From NCBI RefSeq assembly GCF_022229005.1, contig NZ_JAKKFD010000017.1:62001-126000 (forward strand): a DNA stretch of 64,000 nt. Reading direction: 5' to 3'. A program made the translations under genes and the position numbers. The stretch comes from Micromonospora trifolii (lineage in GTDB: Bacteria; Actinomycetota; Actinomycetes; Mycobacteriales; Micromonosporaceae). Positions 26,594 to 34,581 of the stretch are shown here, piece after piece (the stretch's first letter is position 1; each line of letters begins with the position of its first letter). The notes under the pieces were generated by a model that worked only from the letters and a program-made list of their open reading frames with translations, had not been told where the DNA came from and made no database searches.

Positions 26594-27351
26594 CCGCCCC
26601 CGCGCCCGCTGTCGACATCCGTCGTGCCGATGATCGCTTCGCCACCCGGATCTCCTGGCTGGACTCCAAGCACTCCTTCTCGTTCTCCCGGCACTACGAC
26701 CCGGCCAACACCCACCATGGCCTGCTGCTGGTCAACAACGACGACGTGGTCCGACCGGGAGCCGGGTTCGAGACCCACCCGCACCAGGACATGGAGATCG
26801 TGACCTGGGTGCTGCGCGGTTCCCTGGTGCACCAGGACTCCACCGGGCACTCCGGGGTGATCTACCCGGGCCTGGCCCAACGGATGAGCGCCGGCACCGG
26901 CATCCTGCACTCGGAGAAGAACGACGCCTGGCGGCTCAACAACCAGGAGCCGCACGCCGACCCGGTGCACTTCGTGCAGATGTGGGTGCTCCCCGATGAG
27001 CAGGGCGTCGACCCCGGCTACGAGCAGTTGGAGATCGAGGACGAGTTGCTCCGCGGGGGCCTGGTGCCGATCGCCTCCGGGATGGACCGCTACGACGGTG
27101 CGTCCGCGATCCGGATCCGCAACCGGTACGCGACCCTGCACGCCGCCCGTCTCGCCCCCGGCGACGAGGTCACCATCCCCGACGCGCCCTACGTGCACCT
27201 CTACGTGCCCGACGGCACTGTGACCCTTGAGGGCAGCGGCCCTCTCGGCAGCGGCGACGCCGCCCGGCTCACCATGACCGGTGGCCGGCGGGTCACCGCC
27301 GACGAACCGGCCGAGATCCTCGTCTGGGAGATGCACGCCACGGTCGCTTGA
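26590..27351 (+). CDS. Pirin family protein
   Basis: A 253-residue bicupin. The metal-binding signature FETHPHQDMEIVTW (about residues 58-71) with the following HSEKN gives the His/His/His/Glu site of pirins. Bacterial pirins act as quercetin-type dioxygenases or redox-dependent regulators; which applies here cannot be told. It is coupled to the small protein upstream. It converges on gnd, with an inverted repeat in the gap. Confidence 0.9.
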   Translation: MTAPAPAVDIRRADDRFATRISWLDSKHSFSFSRHYDPANTHHGLLLVNNDDVVRPGAGFETHPHQDMEIVTWVLRGSLVHQDSTGHSGVIYPGLAQRMSAGTGILHSEKNDAWRLNNQEPHADPVHFVQMWVLPDEQGVDPGYEQLEIEDELLRGGLVPIASGMDRYDGASAIRIRNRYATLHAARLAPGDEVTIPDAPYVHLYVPDGTVTLEGSGPLGSGDAARLTMTGGRRVTADEPAEILVWEMHATVA

Positions 27352-27394
27352 CCGTTCCCCGCGCCGCCCTCGCCACGTTCTCACCCCGAACATG

Positions 27395-27433
27395 GATGTA
27401 GTGGCCTCCCCACCCGGGGGAGACCACTACATC
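27395..27433. repeat. Intergenic inverted repeat, family B copy 1
   Basis: GATGTAGTGGCCTCCCC (27395-27411) pairs with the segment ending CCACTACATC (27417-27433) with one G-T mismatch; 5-nt loop. The left arm shares 16 identical bases (GGATGTAGTGGCCTCC) with family B copy 2 at 30346. It lies between the convergent pirin and gnd genes, where it could also act as a bidirectional terminator. Confidence 0.8.
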
Positions 27434-27477
27434 AAGGATCGAGCACGATCACGGCGGCGCTCCCGGCGCCGCCCCGG

Positions 27478-28920
27478 CTACGCCGGAGACTCGGTGCGGT
27501 CGGCGGCCCAGGTGGTGTGGAACGAGCCCTCGCGGTCCACCCGCTGGTAGGTGTGCGCGCCGAAGTTGTCCCGCAGACCCTGGATCAGCGCGGCCGGCAG
27601 CCGCTCCGCGCGCAACGCGTCGAAGTATGCCAGCGACGACGAGAACGCGGGCGTCGGCACACCGGCCCGCGTCGCGTCGGCCACCACCCGCCGCCAGCTC
27701 GGCACGCCGGCGCTGACCGCCTCGGCGAAGTACGGCGCCACCAGCAGCGTCGGCAGATCGGGCTGCTCGTCGTACGCCTCGCGGATCCGGTTCAGGAAGC
27801 GCGCCCGGATGATGCAGCCGCCCCGCCAGATCGTGGCGGTGCCGCCCAGGTCGATGTCCCAGTTGTATTCCTTGCTGCCCGCGCGGATGTGGTCGAAGCC
27901 CTGCGCGTACGCCACGATCTTGGAAGCGAGCAGCGCCCGGCGGACGTCCTCGACGAAGGTCTCCCGGTCGGTGACCTGCCACTTCTCACCCGCGTCGGGG
28001 AACGCCCGGCGGGCCGCCTCGCGCTGGTCGACGTGCCCGGAGAGCGAACGGGCGAAGGTCGCCTCGGCGATTCCGGTGATCGGGATGCCCAGGTCCAGGG
28101 CACTCTGCACGGTCCACCGACCGGTGCCCTTCTGCTCGGCCCGGTCCTGCACGATGTCCACGAACGACCGGCCGGTCGCCGCGTCGGTGTGCGCGAGCAC
28201 GTCGGCGGTGATCTCGATGAGGAACGACTCCAGCTCGCCGTTGTTCCACTCCCGGAAGATCTCCGCGATCTCGGCCGGCGTCGCGTCCAGGCCGGCCCGC
28301 AGCAGGTCGTACGCCTCGGCGATGAGCTGCATGTCGGCGTACTCGATGCCGTTGTGCACCATCTTGACGAAGTGCCCGGCGCCGTCCGGCCCGACGTGCG
28401 TGCAGCACGGCACGCCGTCCACCTGGGCGGCGATCTTCTCGAACATCGGCCCGAGCTTCGCATACGACTCGGCGGAACCGCCCGGCATGATGCTCGGCCC
28501 GCGCAGCGCGCCCTCCTCGCCGCCGGAGACGCCGGTGCCGCTGAAGTGCAGCCCCTGCGCCCGCAGCGCCTCCTCGCGGCGGCGCGTGTCGGCGAAGTGG
28601 GCGTTGCCACAGTCGACAATGATGTCGCCCTCGTCGAGCAGCGGCACCAACTCGTCGATCACCGCGTCGGTGGGCGCGCCGGCCTTCACCATGACGATGA
28701 CAGCGCGAGGGCGTTCCAGTGACGCCACGAAATCGGCCATCGTCTCGCCCGGCACGAACGTGCCCTCGTCGCCGTGCTCGGCGACCAGGCTGCGGGTGCG
28801 CTCCGGCGAGCGGTTGTGCACTGCCACCGTGAAGCCGTTGCGGGCCAGGTTGCGGGCCACGTTGCGACCCATCACCGCCAGCCCGGTCACACCGATTTGT
28901 GCCCTCGCCTGATCAGCCAT
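27478..28920 (-). CDS. gnd: 6-phosphogluconate dehydrogenase (NADP-type, decarboxylating)
   Basis: A 480-residue long-form 6PGDH. The Rossmann motif GLAVMGRNVARNLA (about residues 12-25), the catalytic GGEEGALRGPSIMPGG segment and KMVHNGIEYADMQL are present, with the C-terminal helical domain. It converts 6-phosphogluconate to ribulose 5-phosphate in the oxidative pentose phosphate pathway. ATG 28920 is preceded by GAGGTGG; GTG 28932 is an alternative adding four residues. It is a single-gene unit here; zwf is not adjacent. Confidence 0.94.
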   Translation of the reverse strand: MADQARAQIGVTGLAVMGRNVARNLARNGFTVAVHNRSPERTRSLVAEHGDEGTFVPGETMADFVASLERPRAVIVMVKAGAPTDAVIDELVPLLDEGDIIVDCGNAHFADTRRREEALRAQGLHFSGTGVSGGEEGALRGPSIMPGGSAESYAKLGPMFEKIAAQVDGVPCCTHVGPDGAGHFVKMVHNGIEYADMQLIAEAYDLLRAGLDATPAEIAEIFREWNNGELESFLIEITADVLAHTDAATGRSFVDIVQDRAEQKGTGRWTVQSALDLGIPITGIAEATFARSLSGHVDQREAARRAFPDAGEKWQVTDRETFVEDVRRALLASKIVAYAQGFDHIRAGSKEYNWDIDLGGTATIWRGGCIIRARFLNRIREAYDEQPDLPTLLVAPYFAEAVSAGVPSWRRVVADATRAGVPTPAFSSSLAYFDALRAERLPAALIQGLRDNFGAHTYQRVDREGSFHTTWAADRTESPA

Positions 28921-29109
28921 TCGTGCCGCCACCTCTCGTCACACCACTATCAGCGCTTGGAAACTTACCGTGATGTGAGCCGATACGGACCAGTGATCGA
29001 CGTCCCGTTACTGCACGTGATGTGGGCATTGCCGCTGGCGGCTCGGGCTTTCGACACTGGTCGGTGAGCCCCGCACAGGGAAACGTGTCGTCATCCCGCG
29101 CCGCGCACG

Positions 29110-29406
29110 TCAGCCTTCGGCGAGACGGGCTTCGATTCGGGCGATCTTCCCGGTCAGCGCGTCGGTGACCCCGGGCCGGACGTCGGCCTTGAGCACCACA
29201 CTCACCCGGGGCGCCTGCGCGGCGACCACGTCGACCGCCCGCTTCACCACCGCCATCACCTCGTCCCACTCACCCTCGACGGTGGTGAACATGGCATCGG
29301 TCCGGTTGGGCAGGCCGGACGCACGGACCACCCGCACCGCCTCGGCGACCAGGTCGCCCACGGAGTCGTCACCGCCGAGCGGGGTGATCGAGAACGCGAT
29401 CAGCAT
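29110..29406 (-). CDS. MTH1187-type thiamine-binding protein
   Basis: A 98-residue small ferredoxin-like-fold protein of the MTH1187/YkoF thiamine-binding group ([27 protein letters not shown] start; [20 protein letters not shown]). Proteins of this group bind thiamine or its pyrimidine and often occur beside YkoEDC transporters. The ykoEDC operon and TPP riboswitch lie 1.1 kb away on the same strand, supporting a shared thiamine role, although this gene has no riboswitch of its own. The start at 29406 has CACGAT 6 nt upstream; the long frame above it is rejected. Confidence 0.82.
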   Translation of the reverse strand: MLIAFSITPLGGDDSVGDLVAEAVRVVRASGLPNRTDAMFTTVEGEWDEVMAVVKRAVDVVAAQAPRVSVVLKADVRPGVTDALTGKIARIEARLAEG

Positions 29407-29696
29407 GTGCCGATCGTGCCAGTAAAAACGGATGCGCGTCGGTCGGGCGGTGGCTACGGTACGAACATGCGCAACTGACGCCCCACTTCCGAGCCGGCCC
29501 GCCGTCCCGCGTCGCGGTCCGTGCGCTCCCGGGCGTCCCGCATCCCCTCCCCGCCGTTCGGCGGCGATGGCCCTGCCTGGCCCCGGTGAGCAGTCCCTTC
29601 CCCACTCGACCGTCGCGCAACGGCGGTCACCAGCCGATCCGACCGACCGCCGCAGCGCGGGACCGGCCGTGCCGGTCGGCATTGAAGGAGGCCCGG

Positions 29697-30092
29697 ATGC
29701 CTGCCAGGCGTAACCCGAAGAAGTCCCGTACCCCCGGAGCGACGCCCCTCGGCGTCGACCCGGCAGCCGGCCACGGCCCGCTCCCCACCACGCTCCCGGC
29801 CCTCGACCTCGCTGTCGAATCGGCCCTGCCGGCGGTGCTCGTCGAACCGGCGACGCTGGCCGAGCCGACGCTGTCGGTGGCACTGGTGGAGCCGGCGCTG
29901 CCGGGCGAGGTGCCGGCAGCTGTCGATGTGCCGGCGGTTGTCGACGCGCCTTCGGTGGGCGATCTGCCGAAGCCGACCGGGCGACCGAAGGCACCCACGG
30001 CCGGGCCACCGCAGGGCGGCGGCAACCGCTCCGGCCTCGGCCGCAGCCAGCAGGCCGGCCAGACCCGCCGCTACGCCTTCCGCCGCAGCTAG
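29697..30092 (+). CDS. Basic, low-complexity protein of unknown function
   Basis: A 131-residue protein with a strong ribosome site (AAGGAGG) before ATG 29697. The N-terminus is basic ([15 protein letters not shown]), the middle is Ala/Val/Pro-rich with loosely repeated [16 protein letters not shown] units, and the C-terminus is basic again ([14 protein letters not shown]). It is probably disordered. No family recognised; the ends look more constrained than the middle, which may vary in length between strains. It lies in the most repeat-rich part of the window. Confidence 0.55.
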   Translation: MPARRNPKKSRTPGATPLGVDPAAGHGPLPTTLPALDLAVESALPAVLVEPATLAEPTLSVALVEPALPGEVPAAVDVPAVVDAPSVGDLPKPTGRPKAPTAGPPQGGGNRSGLGRSQQAGQTRRYAFRRS

Positions 30093-30120
30093 ATCGAACC
30101 ACCCCACCCCACCCAGCCCT

Positions 30121-30165
30121 GCCCGCCCACCCCCGCCCCCGCCCCCGCCCCCGCCCCCGCCCCCG
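30121..30165. repeat. C-rich tandem tract
   Basis: About seven CCCCCG-like hexamers (CCCCCGCCCCCG...), ending just before the family C inverted repeat. Simple sequence likely to vary by slippage. Confidence 0.8.
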
Positions 30166-30166
30166 T

Positions 30167-30236
30167 CGATCTTGCACTTCCTGTCCTCGCATAACCGGCT
30201 TCCCGGGACGAATCGGCGACAGGAACCGCAAGATCG
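30167..30236. repeat. Intergenic inverted repeat, family C copy 1
   Basis: CGATCTTGCACTTCCTGTC (30167-30185) pairs with 30218-30236 (GACAGGAA..GCAAGATCG), 17 of 19 positions, 32-nt spacer. The outer CGATCTTGCA/TGCAAGATCG ends match copy 2 at 39101 nearly exactly. Confidence 0.8.
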
Positions 30237-30237
30237 G

Positions 30238-30345
30238 CGGGAGCGGGCGGGAGCGGTGCGTGGGCGGGCGGGAGCGGGCGGGCGGGAGCGGGCGGGGGCG
30301 GGCGGGAGCGGGCGGGAGTGGTGCGTGGGTGGTGGGTGGTGGCAG
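30238..30345. repeat. G-rich imperfect tandem tract
   Basis: Irregular units of GGGCGGGAGC and GGTGCGTGGGT. Many runs of three or more G within short spacing could form G-quadruplexes on the plus strand. Confidence 0.75.
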
Positions 30346-30403
30346 CAATATCAGGGATGTAGTGGCCTCCATGGCCAGCTAGGCCACTACATCCCTGATG
30401 TTG
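30346..30403. repeat. Intergenic inverted repeat, family B copy 2
   Basis: 23-bp arms (30346-30368 and 30381-30403) with a single G-T mismatch; the inner 18 bp (TCAGGGATGTAGTGGCCT) are exact. The spacer is 12 nt. It shares GGATGTAGTGGCCTCC with copy 1 at 27395. Confidence 0.88.
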
Positions 30404-30493
30404 TGCGGATCTGGGCGGCGGGCGGCGGGCGGCGGGCGGATCTTGGCGGCGGGCGGCGGGCGGTGGGCGGCGCGGGGCGCGGCGGGGCTGGGG

Positions 30494-31294
30494 TCAGCTG
30501 ATCAGGGGGCGGAAGGCGCCTAGGAGGATGCTCGTGGTGAGGGTGGCTGCGGCGAGGGCGGCGGACCCGGCGATGAGGAGGACGTCGGCGCGGGTGAAGT
30601 GCTGCCGGCGGGCGACGGTACGGGGTGTGCCGGCGTCGAAGCCACGCGCGTCCATCGCCACCGCCAGTCGGGTGCCTCGACGGATCGCCCCCACCAGCAG
30701 CGCGAACGCGGTGGAGGCGAAGAGCCGCAGCTTCGCCACCGGGTTGCGTCCCGCGTCGACGCCCCGGGCGCGCCGGGCCATGCTGATCATCTGCCACTCC
30801 TGACCGAGCAGCGGCACCAGCCGGAACGCGGCCAGCGCCCCGATGGCGAACCGGGCCGGTGCCTTCGCGTTCTGGATCAACGCGTCGGCCAGGTCGGTGG
30901 GGTCGGTGGTCGCGAAGACGATCACACCGGGCAGGGCCACCGCGAACACCCGCAGCACCAGGCCGAGCGCGGTGAGCAGGACGCCGGTACTCACCAGCAC
31001 CGGTCCCGCGTCCAGCAGGACCCGGCCGGACCGGTCGGCCGCGAACAGCACAAGGGTGACCAGGATGCCGGCGGCACTGAGCAGCAGTGGCCAGGCCCGT
31101 CGGGCCAGCACCCGGTAGCGGATGCCGAACAGCGGCAGGACGGCCAGTTCGAGGGCGATGGCGATCGCCGGGGCCACCGGATCCAGTGTCGCCAGCAGTG
31201 TGAACGAGAAGACCAGCGCGGCGGCGACCTTCGCCACCGGGTTGCGGCGGGCCAACGGCGCGTCCGGCGCGGCGACCGGCTCGATGCTGATCAT
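30494..31294 (-). CDS. ykoC: ECF transporter transmembrane component (EcfT/CbiQ type), thiamine-related YkoC
   Basis: A 266-residue energy-coupling factor T protein with about six hydrophobic segments and the two Ala-Arg-Gly coupling motifs: RRARGVDAG (about residues 175-183) and MDARGFDAG (about 215-223). With the two-domain ATPase and the YkoE subunit upstream it makes a thiamine or thiamine-precursor (hydroxymethylpyrimidine) importer. The ATG overlaps the ykoD stop (ATGA), so it is coupled. Confidence 0.9.
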   Translation of the reverse strand: MISIEPVAAPDAPLARRNPVAKVAAALVFSFTLLATLDPVAPAIAIALELAVLPLFGIRYRVLARRAWPLLLSAAGILVTLVLFAADRSGRVLLDAGPVLVSTGVLLTALGLVLRVFAVALPGVIVFATTDPTDLADALIQNAKAPARFAIGALAAFRLVPLLGQEWQMISMARRARGVDAGRNPVAKLRLFASTAFALLVGAIRRGTRLAVAMDARGFDAGTPRTVARRQHFTRADVLLIAGSAALAAATLTTSILLGAFRPLIS

Positions 31295-32730
31295 CGCTGG
31301 TCGTCCGGGGCGCGGTGCAGGGTGACGGTGCGATCGGCGAGCGCGGCCACGAAATCCGCGTCGTGGGTGACAGTGACCACGCCGTGCCCGGCGTCGCGCA
31401 GGTCGGCGAAGAGGTCGACCAGCTCCCGCCAGGTTCGCCGGTCCTGGCCGAAGGTGGGTTCGTCGCAGATCAACAGGCGTGGCGCGGTGGCCAGGGCCGT
31501 CGCCACGCTCAGCCGCCGCGCCTCACCACCCGAGAGGGTGTACGGGTTGGCGGCGGCGAGCCGGTCCAGCCGCAGCCGGTCCAGCAGCGCGGCCACTGTC
31601 TCCTTGACGGCCGCCTCGGGTTGACCGGTGCGGCGCGGGCCGAGCGCCAGCTCGTCGAAGACGGTGCTGGTGACGAACTGGTGCTCCGGATCCTGAAAGA
31701 CCGACCCGATCCGTCGGGCCAGGGCGGGCGCCCTCCACCGGTGCGGGGGAGTGCTGTGGTCCGCGCCGGCCAACTCGGTGGACGCGGTGACCCGCCCGCT
31801 GCCCGGCCGGAGCAGGCCGCCGAGCAGCAACGCCAGGGTGGACTTGCCGGCGCCGTTCGGTCCGCGTACGGCGAGTGCCTCACCGGCGCGTACCCCCAGG
31901 TCGGTGGAGCCCAGCCGGGGCGGCAGGCCGAGCCGGTCGGCGGTGAGCAACAGATCCCCGGGGCCGGCGGTGGCCGCCCGGGGCGCGATGGGGTGACCGG
32001 GCACCCAGACCCCCTCGGCGGCCAGGGCGGCGCCGTGGGCGGCGAAGACCGCCTCGGGTGTGCCGTCCGCGCGGACGCCGCCACCCGGTTCCAGGACGAC
32101 CACCCGGTCGACCAGCGGCAGTGCCTCGGCGACCCGGTGTTCGACCAGGATCAGCGTGGTGTCGGCGTCCAGCGCGCCGGCCACCGCGTGCCGGACCAGT
32201 TCGGCCCCGGCCGGGTCGAGGTTGGCTGTCGGCTCGTCGAGCAGCAGCAGGGCGGGGCGCAGGGCCAGCGCGCCGGCCAGGGCGAGGCGTTGCTGCTCAC
32301 CGCCGGAGAGCGCCGCTGTGTGACGGTCCCGGGAGTACGGGAAGCCGACCCGGTGCAGCGCCTCGTCCACCCGGGGCCAGATCTCGTCGGCCGGCACTCC
32401 CCGGTTCTCCAGCCCGAAGGCGACGTCGTCGCCGCAGCGCGCCATCACCAGTTGGGTTTCCGGGTCCTGGAAGACGATGCCGACCCGTTCCCGCCCCTTG
32501 CGTGGGTCGAGTCCGTCGATCTCGACGGTGCCCTCCTGCTCGCCGGAGTCCTCGGGAAGCAGCCCGGCCAACGCGCCGAGCAGTGTGCTCTTACCAGCCC
32601 CGGAGGGCCCAAGAAGCAAGACCCGCTCCCCAGCCTCCACCCGCAGGTCAACCCCGCGCACCGCCCAGGCGCGCCGCCCAGCGTGCCGCCACCCGAACCC
32701 CCGCAGCAGTACCCCGCCCACCAAACCCAC
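31291..32730 (-). CDS. ykoD: ECF transporter ATP-binding protein with two ATPase domains, YkoD-like
   Basis: A 479-residue protein with two ABC ATPase domains. Domain 1 has Walker A GPSGAGKST and signature LSGGEQQRL with LLDEPTANLD; domain 2 has GPNGAGKST, the signature LSGGEARRL and CDEPTFGQD. It energises the thiamine ECF transporter. GTG 32730 is chosen because GGAGGGG lies directly upstream and ATPase homology begins shortly after; extension to ATG 32775 or 32820 would place codons within the family A inverted repeat. GTG 32721 is also possible. Confidence 0.9.
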   Translation of the reverse strand: MGLVGGVLLRGFGWRHAGRRAWAVRGVDLRVEAGERVLLLGPSGAGKSTLLGALAGLLPEDSGEQEGTVEIDGLDPRKGRERVGIVFQDPETQLVMARCGDDVAFGLENRGVPADEIWPRVDEALHRVGFPYSRDRHTAALSGGEQQRLALAGALALRPALLLLDEPTANLDPAGAELVRHAVAGALDADTTLILVEHRVAEALPLVDRVVVLEPGGGVRADGTPEAVFAAHGAALAAEGVWVPGHPIAPRAATAGPGDLLLTADRLGLPPRLGSTDLGVRAGEALAVRGPNGAGKSTLALLLGGLLRPGSGRVTASTELAGADHSTPPHRWRAPALARRIGSVFQDPEHQFVTSTVFDELALGPRRTGQPEAAVKETVAALLDRLRLDRLAAANPYTLSGGEARRLSVATALATAPRLLICDEPTFGQDRRTWRELVDLFADLRDAGHGVVTVTHDADFVAALADRTVTLHRAPDDQR

Positions 32731-32766
32731 CCCCTCCGGGCCGCGCCCCCGCCTACCCCCTGCACG

Positions 32767-32827
32767 GTCGATCATGAGGTTGACGGTGGTGATGAAGATC
32801 AGTCCGCCCGTCAACCTCATGATCGAC
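32767..32827. repeat. Intergenic inverted repeat, family A copy 2, inside the ykoE-ykoD gap
   Basis: GTCGATCATGAGGTTGACGG (32767-32786) and its exact 20-bp complement (32808-32827), 21-nt spacer. Compared with copy 1 the arms share GATCATG and GTTG but differ at several other positions, each matched on the opposite arm. It lies between two genes of one expected transcript. Confidence 0.88.
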
Positions 32828-32841
32828 GCGAGTGGGTGGGG

Positions 32842-33435
32842 TCAGATCAGGGCTCGGTCCCGGCCTGCTGGGAAGCGGTCCAGGACGCCGGTGTTGGCCA
32901 GGGCCTTCGTTAGCATCCAGCCGCCCAGGCCGGCGATCACTGTGGCGCTGACGATGGTGAGCAGCGCGTACGGGATGCGGTAGTCGGTGAGCGCGTAGTC
33001 GACGTTCCAGACGAAGAAGTCGAACAGCGCCGCGCTGAGGCCCGTCAGCGCGCCCGCGAACACAGCTGTCGGCAGCCGGAACGACCGGTACCGGAAGGCG
33101 GCGAAGGCCAACTCGGCGCCGATGCCCTGCACGATGCCCTGCGGAATCACCGTGCCGGCCCACTGACTGCCCAGCAGCGCCGACAGGACCGCGGCCACTG
33201 TCTCGCAGTAGAGCGCGGCGCCGGGCTTGCGGATGACCAGCCCACCGATCACCGCCGGCATCAGCCAGACGCCGTAGAGCAGCGTCTGCGCCGGCGGGAA
33301 GAAGGCGAACGCGCCCTCGGTGGCGCTCCAGACCAGGCCCCAGGCCCAGAAGATGACGCCGAAGGCCACAGCGATCACCGAGGCGACCACGATGTCGATG
33401 GTGCGCCAACGGTGTGTGTCAGTGGTGGATTCCAT
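32842..33435 (-). CDS. ykoE: ECF transporter S component YkoE (thiamine/HMP specificity subunit)
   Basis: A 197-residue membrane protein of the YkoE family with about six spans; WRTIDIVVASVIAVAFGVIFW starts the first and PQGIVQGIGAELAFAAFRY is a conserved middle segment. It gives substrate specificity to the transporter. ATG 33435 has GGGAGC upstream. A TPP riboswitch and hairpin lie in the 5' leader, so expression should fall when thiamine pyrophosphate is abundant. It is the first gene of ykoEDC, with an inverted repeat before ykoD. Confidence 0.92.
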   Translation of the reverse strand: MESTTDTHRWRTIDIVVASVIAVAFGVIFWAWGLVWSATEGAFAFFPPAQTLLYGVWLMPAVIGGLVIRKPGAALYCETVAAVLSALLGSQWAGTVIPQGIVQGIGAELAFAAFRYRSFRLPTAVFAGALTGLSAALFDFFVWNVDYALTDYRIPYALLTIVSATVIAGLGGWMLTKALANTGVLDRFPAGRDRALI

Positions 33436-33474
33436 GTGTTGCTCCCAGTTCGTGAGTGCGAACCAGGAGAAGAC

Positions 33475-33511
33475 GCACGCCGCGTCCGGTGGCACCGGAC
33501 TGCGGCGCGGC
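33475..33511 (-). terminator. Hairpin between TPP aptamer and ykoE (candidate expression platform)
   Basis: On the minus strand GTCCGGTG / ACCGGAC arms, flanked by GCCGC / GCGGC, followed by GTCTTCTCC. It lies 15 nt downstream of the aptamer and 40 nt before the ykoE start, as expected for a riboswitch-controlled terminator; an antiterminator partner was not worked out. Confidence 0.6.
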
Positions 33512-33526
33512 TGGAGGTCGACCGAA

Positions 33527-33604
<78 letters not shown>

Positions 33605-33721
33605 GTCGGATATGAAGTTGTCTCGCTGACGCTAACACCGACCACTGTCGCGGGCCCAGCAGGGCATCCGCCTGACCTGCGGGAGCGACCGGCACACCAC
33701 CGTCTGGGTACGCTTCTGATC

Positions 33722-34552
33722 ATGCGGGTTGATGCGCGAGGCTTCACGTTCGAGGTGACCGTCGGCGGTCCGACGGACGGCGTACCCGTCCTGCTGCTGC
33801 ACGGTTTCCCTCAGCACAGCGGCGAGTGGGACGACGTGGTGCCGGCGCTGCACGCGGGTGGGCTGCGCACGTACGCGCTGGACCAGCGCGGGTACTCGCC
33901 CGGCGCCCGGCCCACCGCGGTCACCGACTACCGGATCCCCGAACTCGTCACCGACGTGGTGGCGGTGCTCGACGCGCTCGCGCTGGACGCCGTGCACCTG
34001 GTCGGCCACGACTGGGGCGCGATAGTGGCCTGGGGGGTCGCCGCCCGGCACCCCGAGCGGGTCCACACGCTGACAGCGGTGTCCGTACCGCATCCGGCCG
34101 CCATGGCGCACGCCCTGAGCACCGACGCCCAGCAGAAGGCCCGGTCGTCGTACATCGCGCTGTTCCGCAAGCCCGACAAGGCGGAGAAGGTGCTGCTGGC
34201 GTGGCACGCCACAGCGCTGCGCAAGCTGCTCTCCGGGGTGGGCGACACGTCCCGGGTGAACCGGTACGCCGACCCGATGCGTGAGCCGGGGGCGCTCACC
34301 GCAGCGCTGAACTGGTACCGGGCGATGTCCCGCGCCGACCTGGCCGGCGTCGGCCCGGTCGCCGTGCCCACCACGTACGTCTGGAGTGACCGGGACATCG
34401 CCATCGGCCGGACCGCCGCCGAGGCGTGCGCGCCGAACGTCACAGCTGATTACCGGTTCGTGCAGCTGCCCGGGGTGAGCCACTGGATCCCCGACGCGGC
34501 GCCGTCCGCGCTCGCCGAGGCGATCCTGGCCCGAGCCGGCGGAACGGCCTGA
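33722..34552 (+). CDS. Alpha/beta hydrolase, epoxide hydrolase-like
   Basis: A 276-residue alpha/beta hydrolase. HGFPQHS is the oxyanion-hole motif (HGxP), GHDWGA carries the nucleophilic Asp as in epoxide hydrolases and haloalkane dehalogenases, SDRD holds a late acidic residue and SHW the catalytic His. An epoxide hydrolase is most likely. ATG 33722 lies 7 nt after TACGCT, a leaderless start; the long frame to 33320 runs through the riboswitch and ykoE antisense. An AAC(3)-like gene follows after 29 bp and may be cotranscribed. Confidence 0.85.
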   Translation: MRVDARGFTFEVTVGGPTDGVPVLLLHGFPQHSGEWDDVVPALHAGGLRTYALDQRGYSPGARPTAVTDYRIPELVTDVVAVLDALALDAVHLVGHDWGAIVAWGVAARHPERVHTLTAVSVPHPAAMAHALSTDAQQKARSSYIALFRKPDKAEKVLLAWHATALRKLLSGVGDTSRVNRYADPMREPGALTAALNWYRAMSRADLAGVGPVAVPTTYVWSDRDIAIGRTAAEACAPNVTADYRFVQLPGVSHWIPDAAPSALAEAILARAGGTA

Positions 34553-34581
34553 GCCGTGCGGGTCAGCGAAGGAACGTCAAA

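Larger units (their letters stand above)
30093..30493. other. 401-bp gene-free interval with repeats
   Basis: Between convergent genes. It holds, in order, a CCCCCG tandem tract, family C inverted repeat copy 1, a G-rich imperfect repeat tract, family B inverted repeat copy 2 and a second G-rich tract (GGGCGGC units to 30480). No credible open reading frame. Confidence 0.8.

Noticed and set aside
30121..30345. CRISPR-like tandem repeats
   Set aside because: Units are 6-10 bp with no unique spacers; simple sequence, not CRISPR.
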